NCBI GenBank assembly: GCA_964407825.1
Contig: CAYOXD010000059.1
Span: forward strand, 1-18,482
DNA: 18,482 bases
Origin: CAYOXD01 sp964407825
GTDB lineage: Bacteria; Desulfobacterota; Desulfobacteria; Desulfobacterales; JAFDDL01
Direction: 5' to 3'
The position numbers were made by a program, and so were the translations under genes. Under the pieces are notes generated by a model that ran no database searches, was not told the origin of the DNA, and saw nothing but the letters and a program-made list of their open reading frames with translations. This document shows positions 7,766 through 13,912 of this stretch, piece by piece (within the stretch, counting starts at the first letter, position 1; each line of letters opens with the position of its first letter).

Positions 7766-7782
7766 TTGGCATTCGTTTTGCT
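7766..7782 (+). promoter_or_regulatory. Sigma-54 (-24/-12) promoter
   Basis: TTGGCATTCGTTTTGCT has the diagnostic GG (7768-7769), exactly 10 bp, then GC (7780-7781). It matches the consensus TGGCAY-N5-TTGCW apart from the last positions. Transcription should start near 7793, giving a leader of about 36 nt to the ATG at 7829. Two sigma-54 activators are encoded in this window. Confidence 0.8.
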
Positions 7783-7828
7783 CTTATGAGAGGTCAAAAC
7801 CACGACACCTCATCAAAGGAGTGGAAAA

Positions 7829-8818
7829 ATGGCCGAACAAGTCAGAGAAGGCAAACGCAGTCATGTGGGTTACGGTTCCACTTACTCCCGCGGTCGCCGG
7901 GGCGGCGCCGAGGGCATCGATTCCGTTCTGGGCGGTCAGGCCTGGACCGTCAAGCCGGACAGGGACGCGGCAGCCCAACACCCCTGCATCTGGATGCAGG
8001 CCGGGGTGGTTGGTTTCAAGAGCTGCAATAATTTCTACGATTGCACCCGCTGCAAGTATGACCGCGGCATGCAGGGCCAGGTGGCCAAGGGAAAACAGAT
8101 CAGCTGGCAGGAGGCCATGAGACGGCGGCCCGACCTGCAGCGGCTCTGCCGCCACAGTCTGACCGGCCGGATCGCCAGCCGCGCTTGCGCCTACGACTAC
8201 CAGTGCGGCCACTGCGATTTCGATCAGTACTTCGAGGACGTCTGGTCACCGATGGCCGGCTCCCTGGCCTGCGAAAAGGGCCAGGTGCGGGGGATCACCC
8301 TGCCCACCGGCCATTATTTCCATCTGGGCCATGCCTGGGCCCGCATTGAAAGCGGCGGCGAGATCCGGGTGGGACTGGACGATTTCGCAGCCAAGGTGTT
8401 CGGAAAGGCCGATGCCATGGCCCTGCCGCTTCTGGGCTACCAGATGGAACCGGACCGGCCGGGTTTCGGCTTCAAGCGCGGGAGCAGGGAGGCCGAGGTG
8501 CTCGCCCCCCTCGGCGGGGTGGTGACAAGCGTCAACGCCAGGGTGCGGGAAAACCCGAACCTCAGCGCCCAGGCCCCCTATGACGAGGGCTGGCTCTTCA
8601 TGGTCCATGCCCCGGATGTCAAGAAGGCCGTGAACAGCCTCATGGACAGCGCCGCGAGCGTGGATTGGATGGGGCAGGAAGTGGCGCGGCTCGAGCAGAT
8701 CATCGAGGATGCGGCGGGCCCGCTGGCAACCGACGGCGGATTTCTGGCCGGCGATATTTACGGCGCCCTTCCGGTGCTGGACTGGGACCGGTTGACCCGG
8801 ACCTTCCTCAAATCGTAA
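7829..8818 (+). CDS. GcvH-like protein with two CX12CX5CX2C modules, no lipoyl lysine
   Basis: The 329-residue protein has the ribosome site AAGGAG 7 nt before the ATG. After a Gly/Arg-rich N-terminus come two Cys modules of identical spacing: Cys53-66-72-75 and Cys107-120-126-129, each ending CxxC-x-[YF]-D. Residues about 155-262 form a domain like glycine cleavage H protein, with GHAWAR (167-172), VGLDDFA (181-187), APLGGVVTSVN (226-236) and APYDEGWLF (249-257). The residue eight before Pro227, where H protein carries its lipoylated Lys, is Ser219, so lipoylation at the usual place is not expected. A C-terminal segment (GPLATDGGFL, 297-306) is shared with the downstream paralogue. The Cys groups could bind Zn or Fe-S, which sequence cannot decide. 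It is expressed from a sigma-54 promoter. It is not a working GcvH: no gcvT or gcvP is nearby and the Lys is lost. The true role is unknown. Confidence 0.85.
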   Translation: MAEQVREGKRSHVGYGSTYSRGRRGGAEGIDSVLGGQAWTVKPDRDAAAQHPCIWMQAGVVGFKSCNNFYDCTRCKYDRGMQGQVAKGKQISWQEAMRRRPDLQRLCRHSLTGRIASRACAYDYQCGHCDFDQYFEDVWSPMAGSLACEKGQVRGITLPTGHYFHLGHAWARIESGGEIRVGLDDFAAKVFGKADAMALPLLGYQMEPDRPGFGFKRGSREAEVLAPLGGVVTSVNARVRENPNLSAQAPYDEGWLFMVHAPDVKKAVNSLMDSAASVDWMGQEVARLEQIIEDAAGPLATDGGFLAGDIYGALPVLDWDRLTRTFLKS

Positions 8819-8859
8819 CGCCGGCGGCCGGCATCCGGCTTGCCGTCTCTCATAATCGA

Positions 8860-8906
8860 CTATCGGGATCGAAAGCTGCAAACGATCCCGATAGCGATCC
8901 CGATAG
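8860..8906 (+). repeat. 12-bp inverted and tandem repeat between the GcvH-like genes
   Basis: CTATCGGGATCG (8860-8871) and CGATCCCGATAG (8883-8894) form a perfect 12-bp inverted repeat with an 11-nt loop. The right arm is repeated directly at 8895-8906 and a degraded copy follows from 8907. In RNA either right arm could pair with the left arm. No T run follows, so it is not a classical terminator; a role in partial termination or mRNA processing between the two genes is possible. Similar CGATCCCGA pieces occur near 7487. Confidence 0.85.
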
Positions 8907-8964
8907 CGATCCCGGTCCCGATGTCGATCTGCATCCGGGATGGTACCGGAAAAGGATGGTTCCC

Positions 8965-9888
8965 ATGGAACAGACCCAGGACATTCATTCCCGCGCGGTG
9001 CCGGCGTGCCTCTGGCAGCAGGCCGGCGTGGTGAGGCGGCACGATTGCACCCTCGATTACGATTGTCCGGCGTGCCGGTTCGATCGAGTCATGCGTCGGG
9101 CCGCCGATGAGAACGATCGGCTCCGGCGCTCCGGCATCCGGCCCACGGGGCCCCGGAGCCGGATCGTCTGCTGGCGGGAGAAGCTGAAGAGCCTCCCGGC
9201 GAACCGGCAGCCCTGCCTTCACGCCATGAAGGGCCGGATCGATTTTCGGCCCTGCACCCACGCCTACCGGTGCGGCGACTGCGAATTCGACCAGTACTTC
9301 CAGGATCAGTTCTCGGTCTACGCCGATATCCGGCCCGTGGCGGTGATGGAGGTCGAGGGCATCCAGGTTCCCCAGGGCTATTACCTGCATCCGGGCCATA
9401 CCTGGGCCCGGCTCGAGACGGCGGATACGGTCCGGGTGGGGGTGGATGATTTCGCCCGGCGTCTGCTGGGGCCACCGGACCGGATCGAGGCGCCGCTTCT
9501 CGGCCGGCGGGTTTCCCAGGGACAGCCCGCCATCCGGGTCCATCGGGGCGGCCGGCAGACCGTCCTGGTGTCCCCCTTGAGCGGGGTCATTACGGATGTG
9601 AATCTGTCCCTCGACTCCCGGGGGAGGCCTGCCCACAGCGCCCCCTATACGGACGGGTGGGTGCTGCGGCTGCACGCCGACAACCTCCGGCAGGAACTAA
9701 AGGGGCTCATGATGGGCGGCGAGACGCCGGCGTTTTTCGGCGAGGAGCTGCACGCGCTCTACGGGGAGATCGAGGCGTGCTGCGGTCCCCTGGCGACGGA
9801 CGGCGGATTTCTGGCCGAGGACGTCTCCGGAAATCTTCCCCAGATGGACTGGAATCGCGTACTGCGTCGGTTTTTCCGAACCGGCTAA
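8965..9888 (+). CDS. GcvH-like protein with two CX12CX5CX2C modules, paralogue of the upstream gene
   Basis: The ATG at 8965 is chosen because AAGGA (8952-8956) lies 8 nt before it; the frame is open further up, but there it overlaps the previous gene and the repeat. The 307-residue protein repeats the design of its neighbour: Cys15-28-34-37 and Cys84-97-103-106 with the same 12/5/2 spacing, then an H-protein-like domain with GHTWAR (144-149), VGVDDFA (158-164), SPLSGVITDVN (203-213) and APYTDGWVL (226-234). The expected lipoyl Lys position is Gly196. A shared GPLATDGGFL segment (274-283) follows a CysCys pair (272-273). The region between the Cys modules has many Arg residues. The spacer to the upstream gene is 146 bp with a strong hairpin, so the two are probably one transcript with a processing point. 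It converges on the archaemetzincin gene 22 bp away. Confidence 0.83.
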   Translation: MEQTQDIHSRAVPACLWQQAGVVRRHDCTLDYDCPACRFDRVMRRAADENDRLRRSGIRPTGPRSRIVCWREKLKSLPANRQPCLHAMKGRIDFRPCTHAYRCGDCEFDQYFQDQFSVYADIRPVAVMEVEGIQVPQGYYLHPGHTWARLETADTVRVGVDDFARRLLGPPDRIEAPLLGRRVSQGQPAIRVHRGGRQTVLVSPLSGVITDVNLSLDSRGRPAHSAPYTDGWVLRLHADNLRQELKGLMMGGETPAFFGEELHALYGEIEACCGPLATDGGFLAEDVSGNLPQMDWNRVLRRFFRTG

Positions 9889-9910
9889 CGGCTGGCAATC
9901 GGTATCGGTT

Positions 9911-10516
9911 TTACTTCACCCCCCCCTTCTGAAAGCCCTGGATCAGGCGCTGGCGTTCCATCTGCTGATACTCGTCCGAGAGCAGCACCTTGCAGTACCG
10001 GCAAAGATCCTCTGATTTCCGGTCCACGTCGCACTCGGTGCGGCAGTGGTGCATGATGCAGGTCGGGTCCTTGCAATGACGCAGGTTGAAGGTGTGGCCC
10101 AGCTCGTGGATCACCTCCTTGTCCAGCCTGGACCGGAATACCGACTCCGGGGAAAGGGCGGGGGGAAGCGGCGCGGCGTTGAGCCGGTGGGTGGACACGA
10201 TGCAGGCCCGGCCTCGGAGCTGGGCCTCGCCGAAAACATAGGTCAGGATCGGAATGAAAAGATCCACCTTTACCAGGGCCACCACCTTCACGGCCCAGTC
10301 CGGCGCCAGCTCGGCGAGCCTTTCCAGCACCGCCGTGCTGTGGTACTGCCGGCGTTCGGAATTCCAGGCAAAGGGGATTTCCGTCAGGATCGGGTGCACC
10401 CGGGCCGGGAGGCCGAAGGCCCGGCGGACCGTTTCGCACAGACCGTCCATCAGCTCCGGGTCGAAATCACCGATGGGGGAAACGGCGATGCTATGGGGCG
10501 GGACCGGGGGCTTCAA
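9911..10516 (-). CDS. amzA: Archaemetzincin-family zinc metalloprotease
   Basis: The 201-residue protein carries the archaemetzincin signature HExxHx5HCx4CxM-x17-CxxC, seen as HELGHTFNLRHC, then CKDPTCIM and, further on, LCRYC. The three His bind the catalytic Zn, Glu is the general base, and the four Cys bind a second, structural Zn in this family. The usual Gly of HExxHxxGxxH is Asn here. The Met after the motif fits the metzincin Met-turn. The start is TTG (10514-10516), overlapping the TGA stop of the upstream response regulator as TTGA, which implies translational coupling. The N-terminal SIAVSPIGDFDPELMDGL fits the family start, and no ATG lies before residue 23. Family members are soluble aminopeptidase-like enzymes of poorly known role. 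Cotranscription with a two-component system is notable; the substrate is unknown. Confidence 0.92.
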   Translation of the reverse strand: MKPPVPPHSIAVSPIGDFDPELMDGLCETVRRAFGLPARVHPILTEIPFAWNSERRQYHSTAVLERLAELAPDWAVKVVALVKVDLFIPILTYVFGEAQLRGRACIVSTHRLNAAPLPPALSPESVFRSRLDKEVIHELGHTFNLRHCKDPTCIMHHCRTECDVDRKSEDLCRYCKVLLSDEYQQMERQRLIQGFQKGGVK

Positions 10517-11856
10517 CGGGGCTTCCGGATGCCGTATCGGTTGATCTTGCTGTAGAGGGTGGACCGGTCGATCCCGAGAACCTTTGCGCTCCGGGCGATA
10601 TTCCAGTCCTGCTGGCCCAGGACCTCGGCGATGTGGGCCTCTTCCATCTCCCGCAGGGTGGCGCCCGCGCCGGGCCGGCCCGGGGCCTGGCAGACGATGG
10701 GCAGGTTCTCCAGCTCGATCATGTGGCCCTTGCAGACCACCACGGCCCGTTCGATGGCGTTTCTAAGCTCCCGCACGTTTCCCGGCCATCCATAGAGCAT
10801 CAGTTCGTCCATGGCCTCCCGGCTGATCTTGTCCACGGACTTGTTGATCTCCCGGGTATAGAGGTAGAGGAAATGCTCCGCCAGCAGCGGGATGTCCTCT
10901 TTCCGGTCCCTGAGGCCGGGCATGGTCATGGAGAACACGTTGAGCCGGTAGTAGAGATCCTCCCGGAAGATGCCGTCCCGGATGGCCGCCTCCAGGTCCC
11001 GGTTGGTGGCGGCGATGACGCGGAAATCCGCCTCGATGGGCTGGGTCCCGCCCACGCGGTAAAAGACGCGGTCCTCCATCACCCGCAGCAGATCGATCTG
11101 CATGCGCATGCCGATCTCTCCGATTTCATCGAGGAAAATGGTTCCGCCGTGGGCCAGCTCGAGCCGTCCGCGCTTGGTCTCCTTGGCGTCGGTGAAGGCC
11201 CCGCGCTGGTGGCCGAACAGCTCGCTCTCCATCAGATGCTCGGGGATGGCCCCGCAGTTGACCGTGACGAAGGGCCCATCGCAGCGATGGCTGCGGGTGT
11301 GGATGGCCTTGGCGGCCAGGCCCTTTCCGGTTCCCGTTTCGCCGGTGATCAGCACCGTCGCGTCCGAGGGCGCGACGCTGCCGATGAGATCGAAGATCTC
11401 CTGCATGGGGGCGGACTGGCCGATGATGCTCTCGAACCGGGAGCGGTCCTTGACCTGCTCCCGGAGGTACTGGTTTTCGCGGTTCTGGGCCTGCATCTCC
11501 ATCACCTTTTCGATCAGCAGCCCAAGCTCGTCCGGATCGAAGGGTTTCAGCAGATAGTCCTGGGCGCCGTTTTTCATGGCCTCGATGGCGGTGGCGATGG
11601 AGCCGAAGGCGGTGATCATCACCACGGCGGTCTGGGTCTCGCTCTCCTTGATGCGTCTCAGCACCTCCAGGCCGCTCATGCCCTCCATCTTGATATCCAG
11701 CAGGATGATATTGAAGGGTTTCTCCTTGAAGATCTCCAGGGCCTGCTCCCCGCTGGTGGCCGTCCGGACGTAATGGCCGTCCCGCTCCAGCCAGCCCGCA
11801 AGGGATTCCCGCATCACCAGCTCATCGTCCACGATCAGAATATTCGCCGTGCTCAT
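10513..11856 (-). CDS. Sigma-54-dependent response regulator (NtrC family) with GAFTDA loop
   Basis: The 447-residue protein has a canonical receiver (Asp10-Asp11 acidic pair, phosphorylated Asp54, Thr82, Lys104), an AAA+ domain with Walker A GETGTGKG (172-179) and Walker B TIFLDE (239-244), and a Fis-type helix-turn-helix at the C-terminus (IARSAKVLGIDRSTLYSKI). The sigma-54 contact loop reads GAFTDA (219-224) rather than GAFTGA. It is the middle gene of a minus-strand group: histidine kinase, 210 bp with repeats, this gene, then the archaemetzincin overlapping its stop codon. GGGAGGGAG lies about 11 nt before its ATG. The kinase is very likely its partner, and the sigma-54 promoter at 7766-7782 is its most likely target, since both would serve one locus. 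The class is certain; partner and target are inferred. Confidence 0.93.
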   Translation of the reverse strand: MSTANILIVDDELVMRESLAGWLERDGHYVRTATSGEQALEIFKEKPFNIILLDIKMEGMSGLEVLRRIKESETQTAVVMITAFGSIATAIEAMKNGAQDYLLKPFDPDELGLLIEKVMEMQAQNRENQYLREQVKDRSRFESIIGQSAPMQEIFDLIGSVAPSDATVLITGETGTGKGLAAKAIHTRSHRCDGPFVTVNCGAIPEHLMESELFGHQRGAFTDAKETKRGRLELAHGGTIFLDEIGEIGMRMQIDLLRVMEDRVFYRVGGTQPIEADFRVIAATNRDLEAAIRDGIFREDLYYRLNVFSMTMPGLRDRKEDIPLLAEHFLYLYTREINKSVDKISREAMDELMLYGWPGNVRELRNAIERAVVVCKGHMIELENLPIVCQAPGRPGAGATLREMEEAHIAEVLGQQDWNIARSAKVLGIDRSTLYSKINRYGIRKPR

Positions 11857-11898
11857 GGTATCGGCTTCTCCCTCCCTGTCATATCAACAGAATTCAGC

Positions 11899-12055
11899 TG
11901 TCCTTGTCCTTGCTTTTCTCGTTGTCGTTGCTTAGCCGTAAGATTGTTTGTGGACACCGTGCATTTTTTTCTCCGAATGTGGCTTTTATTATGACTACAA
12001 AAAGACGACTACGATTACGACAACGACAACGACAACGAAAAGGGCCAGGGCAACG
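11899..12055. repeat. Inverted copies of the purine-rich repeat family between kinase and regulator genes
   Basis: Minus-oriented repeat units (11899-11935) and plus-oriented units (12004-12055, with a perfect CTACGATTACGACAACGA at 12009-12026) flank about 70 bp of AT-rich sequence. TCGTTGTCGTTG (11919-11930) is exactly complementary to CAACGACAACGA at 12021-12032 and 12027-12038, so a long hairpin can form in the kinase-regulator transcript. The 210-bp spacer 11857-12066 holds nothing else I can name. Confidence 0.85.
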
Positions 12056-12066
12056 GGTTCATTGCA

Positions 12067-13680
12067 TCACGGGGGGGGCTCCACCGGCAACGTCACCTTG
12101 AAAGTCGTTCCAGCCCCGGGCTCGGAGGCCACCTCGATGGTGCCGCCGTGGTCCTGGATGATGCCGTAGACCACCGACAACCCCAGTCCGACCCCCTTTC
12201 CCTTCTTTTTGGTGGTGTAGAAGGGCTCGAAGAGCCGGGCCTGGTTTTCCTTTTCGATGCCGATGCCGGTGTCCCGGAAGAGGATCGCCACCTGGTCCTT
12301 ATTTTCAAGGGGCCGGGTATGGATATGCAGCACCCCGGCCTCGCTGGATTCCATGGCCTCCACCGCGTTGGAGATGAAATTCATGAAGACCTGCTGGAGC
12401 TGATCGTCGGAGCCGATGACCTCGGGCAGCCGGGGGTCGAGGTCCTTTTCCACCCGGACCCGGCCCAGTTTCAGCAGGTTGACGTTGATGATCAGCGTCT
12501 TTTCGATGAGCCGGTTCAGGTTGACCCGGCTCAGCTCCATCTTGGACTGGCGGGAGAAGGCCAGGAGGTTTGACACGATCCGGCTCGTTCGCCGGGTCTC
12601 GGTCTCCATGAGTTTGAGGTAGTCCTGGATCTTGCGGACATTGACCTTGGAGGGGGCGTCCTCCTCCAGGATGCGGCGGATGAGCAGGGTGAGATTCAAT
12701 ATGCCCGCCATGGGGTTGTTGATTTCATGGACCACCGAGGCGGCGAGTTTCCCCAGGGAGGCCATCTTGTCCTGGTGAAGGAGCTTGTCATGGACCTCCT
12801 CCAGCTCCTGGGTCCGCTCCTGGACCATCTGCTCCAGGCGCCGGGTGATTTCCTCCTCCTCCCGCTTTCGCTGCGTGATGTCGTGGCTGATGTGGATGAA
12901 CTTGGTGATCTTTCCGTCCTTTTCCCAGATGGGGTAGACGTTGATTTCATAGTGGCGCGTCTCGCCGTCCTTTCCCACGTGGCTCCGCAGCCTTCCGGTG
13001 GGACGCTTGTTGCGGATCACGTCCATCAGGGGGCAGTCGGCCATGTCCGGGTCTTCGCCCGAGCCGCAGTGGTGGAAGACATCGTGGCATTTCATCCCCA
13101 CCACCTCGTCATGGCTGTATCCCATCTTCTTGAGGAAGGACTCGTTTGCCTCCAGGATGCTCAAATCCGGTGAGATGACCAGGATGAAGTCCTGGATCCC
13201 GTCGACGATGGTCTCCATCGCCTTTTTCTGTTCCCGGAGTTTTCGCTCCTCCTGGCCGATGACGTTCCAGAAGAGGTTGAAGACCGGGTAGGACAGAATG
13301 CGGATCCGGGGCGGGCGGGTGCCCAGTATCTCGTCCAGGACCTTTGGATCCGGCGTCAGGATGATGATGAGATCGATCCGGTACTCCGCCTCGTAGAGGG
13401 TGCGGAAGTCGTCGACGGTCCGCAGCCCCAACTGCTGGGCCAGGTGCCGGCCCGGCTGCCGGGGGTCCGGGTCCGACACCGCCACGATGGGCGCGCCGAT
13501 CCCGTGCTGCTGGTCATCGAAGCAGGTCCGCTCCAGAATCTCCCGGCATAGGTCGCCGCCGCCCACGAGGGCGATGTTGAAGGGGGTGGGGTGGGGGGTA
13601 TTGCCACGGCCGGCGGCCCTGGCCTTCGCGGCGGGACGCCTGGAGCCGGCTTTCGAGGCTCGTGGAAGTCCGGTTTTCAT
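12067..13680 (-). CDS. Sensor histidine kinase with N-terminal Rossmann-like domain and Cys-containing PAS
   Basis: The 537-residue protein is read from the ATG at 13678-13680, which has GGAGG 3 nt before it; an ATG at 13728 in the same frame lacks a ribosome site and adds 16 doubtful residues. After a basic, Pro-rich N-terminus, residues about 34-140 form a Rossmann-like domain starting NIALVGGGD (with GGGD at 40-43) and resembling an NAD-binding domain. A PAS domain (about 150-275) follows with Cys198, His203-204, Cys205 and Cys216 close together, then a coiled linker. The HisKA box has VVHEINNP with His318, and the HATPase domain has the N-box NFISNAVEAM and DTGIG (470-474), then GVGLGLS. 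No membrane helix is seen, so it should sense a cytoplasmic signal, possibly NAD redox state or a metal; that is inference. Its partner is the downstream response regulator. Confidence 0.9.
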   Translation of the reverse strand: MKTGLPRASKAGSRRPAAKARAAGRGNTPHPTPFNIALVGGGDLCREILERTCFDDQQHGIGAPIVAVSDPDPRQPGRHLAQQLGLRTVDDFRTLYEAEYRIDLIIILTPDPKVLDEILGTRPPRIRILSYPVFNLFWNVIGQEERKLREQKKAMETIVDGIQDFILVISPDLSILEANESFLKKMGYSHDEVVGMKCHDVFHHCGSGEDPDMADCPLMDVIRNKRPTGRLRSHVGKDGETRHYEINVYPIWEKDGKITKFIHISHDITQRKREEEEITRRLEQMVQERTQELEEVHDKLLHQDKMASLGKLAASVVHEINNPMAGILNLTLLIRRILEEDAPSKVNVRKIQDYLKLMETETRRTSRIVSNLLAFSRQSKMELSRVNLNRLIEKTLIINVNLLKLGRVRVEKDLDPRLPEVIGSDDQLQQVFMNFISNAVEAMESSEAGVLHIHTRPLENKDQVAILFRDTGIGIEKENQARLFEPFYTTKKKGKGVGLGLSVVYGIIQDHGGTIEVASEPGAGTTFKVTLPVEPPP

Positions 13681-13773
13681 CTGCCTCCGAGTAGATGTGA
13701 AGATGACGAATTTCCAGCAGGTTACCATGGAATCCAGCCCGGTCTCAAAACAGGTCTGAAACCACGTTGCCGG

Positions 13774-13807
13774 CCGGCCGGCAGGCGCTGTGCGGCCGGA
13801 TTTTTTT
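13774..13807 (+). terminator. GC-rich stem followed by T7, terminator-like
   Basis: CCGGCCG (13774-13780) and CGGCCGG (13793-13799) form a 7-bp stem with a 12-nt loop, followed by A and seven T (13801-13807). It overlaps a 16-bp palindrome, TGCCGGCCGGCCGGCA (13768-13783). In form it is an intrinsic terminator on the plus strand, but no plus-strand gene ends upstream; the T run also belongs to the block shared with the metF promoter. It may insulate hdrA from upstream antisense transcription. Confidence 0.35.
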
Positions 13808-13808
13808 C

Positions 13809-13837
13809 TTGACTAAATTTATGCCATACAATATAGA
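13809..13837 (+). promoter_or_regulatory. Sigma-70-type promoter of the hdrA-mvhD operon
   Basis: TTGACT (13809-13814), a 17-bp spacer and TATAGA (13832-13837) are preceded by a T7 run. The start of transcription would be near 13844, leaving a leader of about 70 nt. The block TTTTTTTCTTGACTAA (13801-13816) is identical to the one upstream of metF at 297-312. Confidence 0.6.
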
Positions 13838-13912
13838 GTAACAAAAGAAATAAATGAGATTCAGAAAATTAATCGTTACCTTCCTCACCGTCCTCAACAT
13901 AAGGAGACAATC

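Larger units (their letters stand above)
7472..7828 (+). other. Regulatory region before the GcvH-like gene pair
   Basis: The first part (7480-7530) has short CGATCCCGA-type repeats and a hairpin ACAGCG/CGCTGT (7510-7515 with 7525-7530) with no T run after it, so it is at best a weak terminator. The middle part is AT-rich and holds the inverted repeat at 7651-7669 and the palindrome GTTGCAAC (7551-7558). The end holds a sigma-54 promoter and the ribosome site of the next gene. I see no coding frame here. Confidence 0.7.

Noticed and set aside
8665..8964. N-terminal extension of the second GcvH-like gene overlapping the first
   Set aside because: The residues come from the out-of-frame end of the first gene and the repeat spacer; a proper ribosome site precedes 8965.
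7829..9888. Glycine cleavage H protein proper
   Set aside because: Both copies lack the lipoyl lysine, are about 2.5 times the usual length, and no glycine cleavage genes are nearby.
10633..11994. Long plus-strand frame of 453 residues opposite the regulator
   Set aside because: It is the antisense shadow of a clear NtrC-family gene and has no family features.
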